Positions 34,877-43,241 of a stretch of 64,000 nt of DNA are shown piece by piece (within the stretch, counting starts at the first letter, position 1; every line of letters starts with the position of its first letter). The DNA is taken from NCBI RefSeq assembly GCF_001715295.1, contig NZ_MDKB01000001.1, positions 651,536 through 715,535 of the forward strand. The letters are read 5' to 3'. The position numbers were made by a program, and so were the translations under genes. The DNA comes from Streptomyces griseus (GTDB lineage: Bacteria; Actinomycetota; Actinomycetes; Streptomycetales; Streptomycetaceae). The notes under the pieces are model-generated. The model was not told where the DNA came from, searched no databases, and saw only the letters and a list, made by a program, of their open reading frames with translations.

Positions 34877-35118
34877 TGGTTCGAGGGGGCCGGTCGACCG
34901 AGGCGCAGACGCTCGCTGTCCTCAACGGCGCGGGGTTCAGCGCGCTGGACGCCCAGGTCATCCTCAGGGGTTTGCCCTTCATCAGCATGGGGCGCGCCGA
35001 TCGGCTACACGGTAGGCCCGCCACCTCCCCGTGTGAGGGCAATGGTGGCCGTAGGCATAACCCCGTACCCGCCGTCACGCGCATCAGCCTGCAGGCCCTT
35101 GGGAGAGGAAGGAGAAGG
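34877..35118. other. Non-coding stretch at the edge of the accessory patch
   Basis: About 240 nt with no recognisable gene. One frame stays open from the end of the DUF2267 gene but has no start signal and the sequence is not family-like. With the PglX-like remnant after it, this is probably junction DNA of an old insertion. Confidence 0.4.
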
Positions 35119-35398
35119 AAGCCCTCCGTCCCGAAGGAGCGGCTCATCTCCTACCCCGAGGCGTCGCCCGACTCGGACCCGCCCCCCTGCTCGGCTGGGC
35201 CGGCTGGGATCACAAGGACCAGGTGAAGGCCCTGATCAACATGGTCAACGACCGGACTGAACAGGCTGGTCGGGAGACGCCGCGCCTGACGCCGCTCATC
35301 CCCTGGACGAGCAGCGCGCCAAGCACGGGCTCTCGGCGGAGGACCTCAGGGCCTGGCGGCCGGAGAAGCCCCGTGGCAGGACGAAGAAGGCCGAGTAG
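35119..35398 (+). pseudogene. Remnant resembling the C-terminus of a PglX (BREX-2) DNA methyltransferase
   Basis: Protein-like segments are spread over three frames. Frame 1 (from 35119) reads KPSVPKERLISYPEASPDSD. Frame 0 (from 35187) reads LLGWAGWDHKDQVKALINMV and continues NDRTEQAGRETPRLTPLI. Frame 2 (from 35303) reads LDEQRAKHGLSAEDLRAWRP and ends KPRGRTKKAE before TAG at 35396. KERxISYP, LLGWAGWDH and RLTPL followed by a lysine-rich tail are what I recall from the C-terminal region of actinobacterial PglX-type methyltransferases. A 1-nt change near 35185 and a deletion near 35300 break the frame. The rest of the gene is absent. The identification rests on memory of the family and needs a search. 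Confidence 0.5.
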
Positions 35399-35455
35399 CC
35401 GAAGCGCAGTGGGGCAGACCGGGGAATCCCGGCTCTCCCCACACTGCGTAGGTAC

Positions 35456-35662
35456 TCAGTCCTGCGTAGCGAAGTCTACGAACGTGGTCCAGCTGCCTGA
35501 TGCGAGAGCCAGTGCAGGCCCCGTTCTGTCCTTGGAGTCCCGGACATGGACGATGCCGGGGGAGGTGGCCACCTCGATGCATTGCCCGCCCTCACCGCTG
35601 CTGTAACTGCTCTTCACCCAGGCGCAATCGGGCAGGGACGGCACAGGCTCTTCGACGTTCAT
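35456..35662 (-). CDS. DUF397 protein
   Basis: A 68-aa protein of the DUF397 family, very common in Streptomyces. The pattern WVKSSYSSGEGGQCIEVA followed by VHVRDSKD and the terminal WTTFVDFA is diagnostic. The ATG at 35662 overlaps the stop of the XRE gene (ATGA), the usual arrangement of such pairs, which behave like small regulatory or toxin-antitoxin-like modules linked to development. In this case the partner is internally deleted. Confidence 0.85.
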   Translation of the reverse strand: MNVEEPVPSLPDCAWVKSSYSSGEGGQCIEVATSPGIVHVRDSKDRTGPALALASGSWTTFVDFATQD

Positions 35663-36090
35663 GTCTCTCCCAGCAGCTTCTCTACGAGGTTCAGCGATTC
35701 ACGCACGGCCCGTGCGTACTCCTCTGTCTGCAGTAGGCCGTTGACCACATGCGTGTCGTACACATGCAGCTCGACCGCCTCCGCCTCCAGCCGCGCCGCA
35801 TCCCGGAAGAACGCCGGGTACTGAGCCCGAGCCACCTCTTCCTTGCTGGCCTTCAGCACCCCGCCCGAGTCAAGCAGTTCGTCCGCCTGGTCGATGAACT
35901 TCGGCTGCGGGATGCGGCGGCCCTGCTCGAACGACACGATGGATGACGCCGCGTACCCGGTCAACGCCCCGAACTCCGCCCGCTCCAACCCTGCCCGCAC
36001 CCGGAACAGCTTCAAGTGCTGGCCGAACACATGCAAGATGCCGGACCCGACCTCGTACTCCTGCTCCGGCTGCTGTCGCTGATCGTCCAC
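35659..36090 (-). CDS. XRE-family regulator with internally deleted DUF5753 domain
   Basis: A 143-aa protein. Residues about 18-75 form an XRE helix-turn-helix (LKLFRVRAGLERAEFGALTG, SSIVSFEQGRRIPQPKF). The beginning of the DUF5753 ligand domain follows (ARLEAEAVELHVYDTHVVNG, LLQTEEYARAV) but joins directly to RESLNLVEKLLGET, the usual last residues of the full-length protein. Normal members are about 270-290 aa, so roughly 130-150 residues are missing in frame. GTG at 36090 follows GGGAGG. The HTH may still bind DNA; ligand sensing is probably lost. Confidence 0.8.
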   Translation of the reverse strand: MDDQRQQPEQEYEVGSGILHVFGQHLKLFRVRAGLERAEFGALTGYAASSIVSFEQGRRIPQPKFIDQADELLDSGGVLKASKEEVARAQYPAFFRDAARLEAEAVELHVYDTHVVNGLLQTEEYARAVRESLNLVEKLLGET

Positions 36091-36810
36091 GTCTCACGCC
36101 TCCCGTTACCGTGCCGCGTCGCCCTGCCTGCCTCGAACGTCCGCCTACGCATCGGCCAACGCAGTCCCCTGGGGCCGGTCATGCCTCGCACCGCGTACAG
36201 CCCGCGCGCGGACACGTACACCACGGGCCCGTCGGCGCGTCTTTCCTGGTCAACGGTAGGCACGCACCGAGATCGTTTACTGCCCGAACTGAGTAGTTCC
36301 CCCAGAAGTGCGCAGCGAGGAACGTGCGGTGCGCATCGCCCAACTTGTCCCTCGGCAAGCACGTGATCCTGGCCATCAGAGCCAAGGTGACTTCACCTCC
36401 CCGGTAGGGTCGGCATGCCGGTGCTGCGCCAGACGCAGGCCGCGATGTTGTCCGCTCCGAGCCGCCGCAGCTCCCGATGGCGGGGTTGCGCGAAGCAGCC
36501 ATCGGCAGCCTGCGGAGCGCTGCCGGTGCGGACGGTGGAGGCGTCCTCGGCGGACACCACATCGCCCTACGCGGACAGCGCGGGGAAGACGACCACCGGG
36601 CCGTCCTTGTCACGGGCAATCTCAATCGCCACGTCCGTCGCCCGCCCTGGTCGAGCAGAATGGCGGTGGCCTTGTCCATGGCATCGCGGCAGCCGTCGAT
36701 TTCGCTATGCTCGACCCGAGGTCGCATATGCGCCAAGGCCCTCTGCGCACCACGCGCGGGGCTGGCTATGGTGATCGTTCCTGGCGGACCGGAACGAGGG
36801 GGCGGGCCGT
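36091..36810. other. Gene debris between the XRE/DUF397 pair and the helicase
   Basis: About 720 nt without an intact gene. On the minus strand a reading frame from 36736 gives MAHMRPRVEHSEIDGCRDAM and continues to LLDQG; a frame change near 36640 then allows ATDVAIEIARDKDGPVVVFP to a stop near 36576. This looks like a short gene broken by a frameshift. The family is not recognised. The helicase promoter should lie near 36700-36800. Confidence 0.4.
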
Positions 36811-39800
36811 ATGGCGGCGAGTGGCGAACGGCGGCGCAGGGCGGACATCGTGCGCTACTGGCGCGCGGTGGAGATGTTCAGCCCGCAGAAGGTGGAGAAG
36901 GCCTCGCCGCCGAAAGGCATGTATCCCGTGGAGGCCGGGCGCCCTCTGCCGTGGGAGGAGGGCCATCCCGTACGGCGCCGGAACCCGGGCCGGAACACGG
37001 TCAGACAGCACACCGTCTACTGCGGCGTGTACCCGGTCGCGTCCGTCCGCGATGTCCTGCTCGATGTCTTCGGCGGCAGTGATGAGGACCACGACGGCCG
37101 GGTGGACGGTGACAGTGCCGTGCTGGCCTTCGAGGTCACGGACGAGGGGTTGCTGGTCCAGGACTCCATCACCTTCTCCGCCTGCGCCTGGGCAACAGGG
37201 CGAAGCCGTAAGCCCGGTCCGGGGGCCCGGGACTGGCTCGACGGCTTCGAGGCGGACGCCGAGGCGTGTGAAACCGTCGTGCTGGGCATCGGAGACGGCA
37301 AGGTGACGATCGCCGACGCCGCGCCAGGGCGGCGGCAGCGGCCGTTCGCGGGGTTGCTGTGCGAGATCACGGTCGGCGCGGCCGGCGGTGCCCTGAACGC
37401 CGCACTCGGGCCGGTGCTGGGTGACCTTGCGGTCGGCGCCGTCACCGGTGCGGCCGAGGCCCTGGTCAACCGCGGCGCCAGCCGTTCCGCCGGTCGCGAG
37501 GACGAGGGGGCGGCGGACGAAAGCCCGTTGGACGAGGGCGGGGCCGATGTGGAGGACGACGAGGAGGCCCCGCCCCAGCTGGGTGAGAAGCCGCTGACCG
37601 TAAGGGACCTGTCGGCCGTCACCCGATGGGTCGCGGAACAGTTCGGCGTCACCGACGACCTGCGGCCGGAGACGATTCGCGTCCAGTGCAGGTCTGTGGC
37701 CCGGCGGAAGGCCGGCCGGACGGGCGGGTCGGACTTCCTGAACAGCTTCATCGCGGCGGACCTCGGCCTGGTCGCGTGCAGCCTCACCAAGGACGAACCG
37801 GGGCCTGCGCTGCGGGACTACCTGACCGCTTCCGCCGCGCTGCGTGGCCGTGCGCGCGTCGATCTCAAGCAGGAACCCGGAGCGGTGCTCGCCGGCGTGC
37901 AGCCGGCTGACTTCCCGCTCGGGCGCTGGCCCGCGAAGACGGAACATCCGCTGGTGCTGAGCCAGCAGTTCGCGGTGAACCGGATCGTGGAGCAACTCGG
38001 CGGCACCGACGGCCTGTACGCGGTGAACGGTCCGCCCGGTACGGGTAAGACCACACAGCTGCGGGACCTCATCGCCTCCGTGCTCGTCATGAGAGCAGAG
38101 CACCTGGCCGAACTTCGGCGGCCCGAGGACGCGTTCACCGGTCAGCCGCACCGCTGGAGCACCGGCACCTACCAGCGGTCCGTCGCCCCGCTCACACCGG
38201 AACTGGCCGGCTACGAGATGGTGATCGCGTCGGCCAACAACGGCGCCGTCGAGAACGTCTCCAAGGAGATCCCGGCACTCGCGTCCGTTGCTGAGGAGTG
38301 GCAGGAAGCAGCGTCCTTCTTTCCGGAACAGGGACGCCTCCTCCTCGACGGCGCACCGGCGTGGGGAACCCTCGCCGCGAAGCTCGGCAACAAGGGGAAC
38401 CGTTCGGATTTCCGCAACACGTACTGGTTCGGCCCTCCGCGCGCGGAGCGGGCCGAGCGCGGCGAGGGCATGCGGGACGTCCTGAAGGCGGCTGCTTCGC
38501 GCGGCTTCGACCTGATGTCGTGGCGTGAGTACGTGAACCGTTTCCGGGACGCGCGGCGGACGGTGGAGGCGCTGCGGGACGAGCGTCAGCGAGCGTATGA
38601 AGCGCTCCTGCACTTCAGCGGATCGCGGGAGGCCGTGCACACCGCCCAGGAGGCGGTTGCCGGCGCCGAGCAGGATCTGGAGGCACTCCGGCAACCGGCT
38701 GCGGACGCCCGTGCGGCCCGCAACAACGCGCAGAGGGACCTTGCGGGCCCTGCGGGCCGAAGGGCGGAGCACCGCCGGCACCGTCCCGGTTTCACCGCGG
38801 GCCTCTTCACCCTCGGCTCGGCACAGCGCGACTGGCAGGCGGAGGACCAACTGCTGGCCGCCTCGGAGCAGGCAGCTCGGGCCGCGTACGAGGCACACAC
38901 GCAGACTGCCGCCGCGTACGACCGGGCCGAAGCGGCCCACAGGGGCGTCCTGGACGAAGCCCGGCGGACGCTCCAGGCAGCGGAAGGTCGCTATGCCCAG
39001 CTCTCGACGACCCTGGTCGCAGGGGCGGAGCGCTGGGGCACCTTCGTGCCGGGCAACGAGGAGCCCGGCGAGCGCACAAAGGAGGATGCGCGGGAGCTGT
39101 CGTCGCCCTGGTCCGATCCGGAGTTCACCCGAGCCCGCACCCGGCTTTTCCTCGCTGCGATGGACCTGCACCGCGCCTTCATCGAGGGCGCGGCCGACCG
39201 GATGCGTAAGAACCTCGACGCTGCGATGGACGTTCTGTGCGGCGACGCTCCCAAGACCCTGAAACCGGAGGTGGTGCTGGCGGCCTGGCAGAGTCTCTTC
39301 CTCGCGGTGCCCGTCGTCTCCACCACCTTCGCCTCACTGGACCGGATGTTCACCGGACTGGGACCCCGGTCGCTGGGCTGGATGCTGATCGACGAGGCCG
39401 GCCAGGCGACCGCACAGATGCCGGTGGGCGCCCTGTGGCGGGCCCGCAGAGGCGTCATCGTGGGCGATCCGCTGCAGCTGGAACCCGTGGTGACGCTGCC
39501 GCACACGGGGCAGCAGGCACTGCGCCGCACCTTCGGCGTGGCCGAGGAGTGGGAGCCGTCCCGCACCTCCGCGCAGCGCGTCGCGGACCGGCTGAACAGC
39601 TACGGCACCTGGCTGCCGGCACCCCAGGGTTCCGAGGACGACCGGGTGTGGGTGGGCTCGCCCCTGCGCGTGCACCGGCGCTGCGACGACCCGATGTTCA
39701 CGATCAGTAACGAGATCGCCTACGACGGACTCATGGTGCACGGGGTGCACCGGGACGACGACTACGCGGTGGCCCGGCGCGGTGTGTGGTGGCCGGTGAG

Positions 39801-40278
39801 CGGAGGGAGGGCATCGCAGGGGAAGTGGTCAGCGGAGGAGGGGGATTGCGCGAACGTCATCGTGCACCGGCTGGTCGACCAGGGACTCGACCCGGAGCGT
39901 GAGCTCTTCGTCATCAGCCCGTTCCGGGATGTCGTGGCCGGACTCCGCCGCAGCCTGTGCCAGGTCGTCCCACGCGACAGGGTGGGAACGGTGCATACGA
40001 CCCAGGGGAAGGAAGCCGACGTGGTGCTGCTGGTCCTCGGTGCGGGCGGGGACAAAGCGGGCCCGCGAGCCTGGGCGGCCTCCGCGCCGAATCTGCTGAA
40101 CGTCGCGGTGAGCCGTGCTCGTCGGCGGTTGTTCGTCGTGGGTGACCACGACGCATGGCGTGGACATCAGCACTTCGAGGTACTCGCACGTCAACTGCCG
40201 TGCATCTCGGAGGCCGAGCAGGAGGCCATGCGGGCACTCGCCCCGACCGCGCTTGCCGAGGGGTGCCGCTGCCGGTAG
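36811..40278 (+). CDS. UPF1/DNA2-like superfamily 1 helicase (COG1112-type, AAA_11/AAA_12)
   Basis: A 1155-aa cytoplasmic ATPase. The Walker A motif GPPGTGKTT is at residues 407-415. Walker B LIDEAGQ is at about 859-865, with DEAG in place of DEAD/DExx. The motif III region (VGDPLQLEPV) follows, with motif V HTTQGKEADVVLLVLG and motif VI NVAVSRARRRLFVVGD near 1095-1110. About 450 residues separate Walker A from B, and residues about 575-730 are alanine/arginine/glutamate-rich and probably coiled coil. The N-terminal 270 residues match nothing I recognise. ATG at 36811 has a purine-rich leader. This helicase class occurs in antiphage systems such as Mokosh and in defence islands. It stands alone beside a BREX-like remnant; a defence role is inference. 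Confidence 0.8.
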   Translation: MAASGERRRRADIVRYWRAVEMFSPQKVEKASPPKGMYPVEAGRPLPWEEGHPVRRRNPGRNTVRQHTVYCGVYPVASVRDVLLDVFGGSDEDHDGRVDGDSAVLAFEVTDEGLLVQDSITFSACAWATGRSRKPGPGARDWLDGFEADAEACETVVLGIGDGKVTIADAAPGRRQRPFAGLLCEITVGAAGGALNAALGPVLGDLAVGAVTGAAEALVNRGASRSAGREDEGAADESPLDEGGADVEDDEEAPPQLGEKPLTVRDLSAVTRWVAEQFGVTDDLRPETIRVQCRSVARRKAGRTGGSDFLNSFIAADLGLVACSLTKDEPGPALRDYLTASAALRGRARVDLKQEPGAVLAGVQPADFPLGRWPAKTEHPLVLSQQFAVNRIVEQLGGTDGLYAVNGPPGTGKTTQLRDLIASVLVMRAEHLAELRRPEDAFTGQPHRWSTGTYQRSVAPLTPELAGYEMVIASANNGAVENVSKEIPALASVAEEWQEAASFFPEQGRLLLDGAPAWGTLAAKLGNKGNRSDFRNTYWFGPPRAERAERGEGMRDVLKAAASRGFDLMSWREYVNRFRDARRTVEALRDERQRAYEALLHFSGSREAVHTAQEAVAGAEQDLEALRQPAADARAARNNAQRDLAGPAGRRAEHRRHRPGFTAGLFTLGSAQRDWQAEDQLLAASEQAARAAYEAHTQTAAAYDRAEAAHRGVLDEARRTLQAAEGRYAQLSTTLVAGAERWGTFVPGNEEPGERTKEDARELSSPWSDPEFTRARTRLFLAAMDLHRAFIEGAADRMRKNLDAAMDVLCGDAPKTLKPEVVLAAWQSLFLAVPVVSTTFASLDRMFTGLGPRSLGWMLIDEAGQATAQMPVGALWRARRGVIVGDPLQLEPVVTLPHTGQQALRRTFGVAEEWEPSRTSAQRVADRLNSYGTWLPAPQGSEDDRVWVGSPLRVHRRCDDPMFTISNEIAYDGLMVHGVHRDDDYAVARRGVWWPVSGGRASQGKWSAEEGDCANVIVHRLVDQGLDPERELFVISPFRDVVAGLRRSLCQVVPRDRVGTVHTTQGKEADVVLLVLGAGGDKAGPRAWAASAPNLLNVAVSRARRRLFVVGDHDAWRGHQHFEVLARQLPCISEAEQEAMRALAPTALAEGCRCR

Positions 40279-40447
40279 GCGAGGGCGCAAATCCAGGGGT
40301 CGTGCCCTCCGTGTTCGGCTTGCCACGCTCCGCGCTGCGTACAGCACGCAACGGGGCGCCCAGCCCACGTGCACGCGCCGTTGTGGAAGAGCCGGTCAGA
40401 TCTGTCACCCTGACGCCGTCCTGACGTCGATCGCCTCGTGACGTACG

Positions 40448-40478
40448 CCGCCCCCGGCGCTGACGGCGCCGGGGGCGG
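40448..40478. terminator. Bidirectional hairpin between helicase and malate synthase
   Basis: 13-bp stem CCGCCCCCGGCGC with complement, 5-nt loop, 19 nt beyond the aceB stop. Confidence 0.7.
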
Positions 40479-40496
40479 AGGGACCGACGGGAGGGC

Positions 40497-42119
40497 TCAG
40501 CCGCGCAGCCGCTCGTACGCGGGCAGGGTCAGGAAGTCCGCGTAGTCCTGGTCCAGGGAGACCTGGAGCAGCAGGTCGTGGGCCTCCTGCCAGCGGCCGG
40601 CGGCGAAGGCCTCGTCGCCGATCTCCGCGCGGACGGTGGCGAGTTCCTCGGCCGCCACCTTGCGGGCCAGGTCGGCCGTGGCGTGCTCCCCGTTCTCGAA
40701 GACGACGTCCGCGTTGATCCACTGCCAGATCTGCGAGCGTGAGATCTCGGCGGTGGCCGCGTCCTCCATCAGGTTGAAGATGGCGACCGCGCCCATGCCG
40801 CGCAGCCACGCCTCGATGTACCGGATGCCGACCGCGACGGCGTTGCGCAGGCCGTCGTACGTCGGCTTCGCGTCCAGGCTGTCGACGGCGATCAGGTCCC
40901 CGGCCGCCACCGACACGTCGTCGCGCAGCCGGTCCTTCTGGTTCGGCTTCGCGCCGAGGACCGCGTCGAAGGACGCCATCGCGATCGGCACCAGGTCCGG
41001 GTGGGCCACCCACGAGCCGTCGAAGCCGTCGTTCGCCTCGCGGTCCTTGTCGGCCTTGACCTTCTCGAAGGCGATCTTGTTGACCTCGGCGTCGCGCCGG
41101 GAGGGGATGAACGCCGCCATCCCGCCGATGGCGTGCGCGCCGCGCCTGTGGCAGGTGCGGACCAGGAGCTCGGTGTACGCCCGCATGAACGGGGCGGTCA
41201 TCGTGACGAGGTTGCGGTCCGGCAGGACGAACTTCGGTCCGCCGTCGCGGAAGTTCTTGACGATGGAGAAGAGGTAGTCCCAGCGCCCCGCGTTCAGCCC
41301 GGAGGCGTGGTCGCGGAGCTCGTAGAGGATCTCCTCCATCTCGTACGCGGCGGTGATCGTCTCGATGAGGACGGTCGCCCGGACGGTGCCCTGGGGAAGG
41401 CCGACGTAGTCCTGGGCGAAGACGAAGATGTCGTTCCAGAGGCGGGCCTCCAGGTGGGACTCCGTCTTCGGGAGGTAGAAGTACGGGCCCTTGCCGAGCT
41501 CGACGAGGCGCTGGGCGTTGTGGAAGAAGTAGAGGCCGAAGTCGACGAGTGCGCCGGGCACCGGCGTGCCGTCCAGCCGCAGGTGGCGCTCGTCGAGGTG
41601 CCAGCCGCGCGGGCGCATGACGACGGTCGCGAGCTCCTCGGCGGGGCGCAGGGCGTACGACTTGCCGGACTTCGGGTCGGTGAAGTCGATGGACCGGGTG
41701 TACGCGTCGATCAGATTGAGCTGGCCGAGGACCACGTTCTCCCAGGTGGGGGCGGACGCGTCCTCGAAGTCGGCGAGCCAGACCCTGGCGCCCGAGTTCA
41801 GGGCGTTGACGGTCATCTTGCGGTCGGTCGGGCCGGTGATCTCCACCCGGCGGTCCTCGAGCGCGGGCGGGGCCGGTGCGACCTTCCAGGTGTCGTCCAC
41901 GCGGATCGCTTCCGTCTCCGGCAGGAAGTCCAGCGTGGAGGTGCGGGCGATCTCGGCGCGGCGCTCGCCGCGACGGGCGAGCAGTTCGTCGCGCCGCGGC
42001 GTGAACTGCCGGTGCAGCTCGGCCACGAACGCGAGGGCCGCATCGGTCAGGACCTCGCCCTGCCTCGGCAGGGGCTCGGCATCGACGATGGCCAGCGGGG
42101 ACGGCGCTGGTGCGGACAT
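40497..42119 (-). CDS. aceB: Malate synthase A
   Basis: A 540-aa enzyme condensing glyoxylate with acetyl-CoA to malate. Family motifs: VWLADFEDASAPTW, VMRPRGWHLDERH, VRATVLIETITAAYEMEEIL (catalytic Arg/Glu/Asp region), GGMAAFIPSRRD and the C-terminal WQWINADVVFENG. The length matches type A enzymes. ATG at 42119 follows AAGGAG. No isocitrate lyase is in the window; with allantoin genes on both sides and both operator types upstream, it most likely serves ureide-derived glyoxylate. Gcl takes the competing route to glycerate. Confidence 0.95.
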   Translation of the reverse strand: MSAPAPSPLAIVDAEPLPRQGEVLTDAALAFVAELHRQFTPRRDELLARRGERRAEIARTSTLDFLPETEAIRVDDTWKVAPAPPALEDRRVEITGPTDRKMTVNALNSGARVWLADFEDASAPTWENVVLGQLNLIDAYTRSIDFTDPKSGKSYALRPAEELATVVMRPRGWHLDERHLRLDGTPVPGALVDFGLYFFHNAQRLVELGKGPYFYLPKTESHLEARLWNDIFVFAQDYVGLPQGTVRATVLIETITAAYEMEEILYELRDHASGLNAGRWDYLFSIVKNFRDGGPKFVLPDRNLVTMTAPFMRAYTELLVRTCHRRGAHAIGGMAAFIPSRRDAEVNKIAFEKVKADKDREANDGFDGSWVAHPDLVPIAMASFDAVLGAKPNQKDRLRDDVSVAAGDLIAVDSLDAKPTYDGLRNAVAVGIRYIEAWLRGMGAVAIFNLMEDAATAEISRSQIWQWINADVVFENGEHATADLARKVAAEELATVRAEIGDEAFAAGRWQEAHDLLLQVSLDQDYADFLTLPAYERLRG

Positions 42120-42260
42120 GAGCTGTCACTCCTTCAGCGGGCTGCGCGGCGGCGTCCGCAGCTGCCGGGTCGCCTGGGCCGGCGCTGCGTGCCAAGGCTC
42201 CGAGATACGGCTGCGGGTGCCGTCTGGGTGCGGAAACGGCGCTGCGTACGTGCTGCGCGC

Positions 42261-42296
42261 TTCTGAACAGTGGATATTAGTTTCCTCATGGTGGAA
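42261..42296. promoter_or_regulatory. Paired TTCC-type operator upstream of aceB
   Basis: TTCTGAACAGTGGAT (42261-42275) and TTCCTCATGGTGGAA (42282-42296), centres 21 bp apart, spacer ATTAGT (compare GTTAGT in the hyi pair). Weaker than the hyi pair but with identical geometry. Confidence 0.65.
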
Positions 42297-42298
42297 GT

Positions 42299-42313
42299 TC
42301 AATGGTTTGTTGA
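42299..42313. promoter_or_regulatory. Degenerate TCAACA-type operator upstream of aceB
   Basis: TCAATG-GTT-TGTTGA keeps TCAA and TTGA ends of the TCAACA-N3-TGTTGA palindrome. It begins 2 nt after the second TTCC box. Confidence 0.45.
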
Positions 42314-42383
42314 TGTCGAGATTCTCCGGGTCGACAGAGGTGCGGCTCGTCCGGCGCACCGTGCCACGGCGCGCTCCGCCCGT

Positions 42384-42989
42384 TCACGCGAGGCGCCCCA
42401 GATCCTGTGCGGTGTCGACGTCGAACGCCTCCGCCACGTCGGAGCACTCGACGAGCGCGAGCGCGTCGCGACGGGCGCGCAGATAGGCCCGTGCCCCCCG
42501 GTCGCCGACGGCGCCCGCCGCGACCTCGGCCCAGCGGTCGGCACCGATGAGGACGGGATGCCCACGCTCCCCGGCGTACGCGGCGGCCGCCAGGGTCGTC
42601 CGGGACCGGTACGCCGACCGGACCCGCGCCACCGCCTCCGCGCCGATGCCCGGCTGGTCGACCAGGAGGACGAGGGCCGCGTCGGCGCCCGAACCGGCGA
42701 GCGCCCCGATCCCCGCACGCAGGGACGAGCCGAGGCCCGTCTCCCAGGCCGGATTCACGCCGACCACGCAGCCGCGCAGGTCGGCGCGCGCCAGTACGTC
42801 GGCGGCCGCGGCGCCCAGTACCACGTGCAGGGGGCCGCACCCGCCGTCGCGCAGCGCCTCCACCGCGTGTTCGACGAGGGGGCGGCCGTGGTGCTCCAGC
42901 AGTGCCTTCGGGCGGCCGCCGAGCCGCCGGCCGCCGCCCGCGGCGAGCAGCAGCCCGGCGACCTGGGGAATCCGTCCTGTGCGCGCCAT
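42384..42989 (-). CDS. MobA/MocA-like nucleotidyltransferase (molybdenum cofactor modification)
   Basis: A 201-aa Rossmann-like nucleotidyltransferase. The NTP-binding signature is LLAAGGGRRLGGRPKALL near the start; further motifs are GLGSSLRAGI, LLVDQPGI (metal-binding Asp) and AAAYAGERGHPVLI. The pattern is that of MocA-type CTP:molybdopterin cytidylyltransferases. It stands upstream of aceB on the same strand. Xanthine dehydrogenases need a molybdenum cofactor, so a role in purine oxidation is plausible although no such enzyme is in the window. Confidence 0.8.
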   Translation of the reverse strand: MARTGRIPQVAGLLLAAGGGRRLGGRPKALLEHHGRPLVEHAVEALRDGGCGPLHVVLGAAAADVLARADLRGCVVGVNPAWETGLGSSLRAGIGALAGSGADAALVLLVDQPGIGAEAVARVRSAYRSRTTLAAAAYAGERGHPVLIGADRWAEVAAGAVGDRGARAYLRARRDALALVECSDVAEAFDVDTAQDLGRLA

Positions 42990-43241
42990 GAGCCCTGGAT
43001 ACCACCGTCCCGGGCGGACCGGCGACAGGGACGTCGACCGCGCGCGTCACCGGGGCGCCGCCGCCCGGGGCGGGTGCGGTGGTTTCCGGACGTGGCGCCG
43101 GGGGGGCGCGCTCGATTCGTGTCCGCGCGGTGGCGCACGCCGCCTCCCATGGCGTTAACTTGCCTGCGGCCCCGGTGGAGTTGCACACCGCCCGGGGCCG
43201 TTCGATTCACCGGCACACAAGGACGTGCGAGGGGGAGTGCT

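Noticed and set aside
34877..34910. Possible tRNA end (GGTTCGAGGGGGCC) as an attachment site
   Set aside because: No cloverleaf can be built around it and no matching copy is found at the other side of the patch.
35223..35606. 127-codon plus-strand open frame
   Set aside because: It starts inside the PglX-like remnant and runs antisense into the DUF397 gene; the composition is not protein-like in the second half.
36766..39171. 801-codon open frame antisense to the helicase
   Set aside because: The sense frame carries all helicase motifs; the antisense translation shows no motif and has no ribosome binding site.
40279..40440. Small ORFs between helicase and aceB
   Set aside because: Short, no ribosome binding sites, no recognisable sequence; the region is a convergent gap with a terminator.
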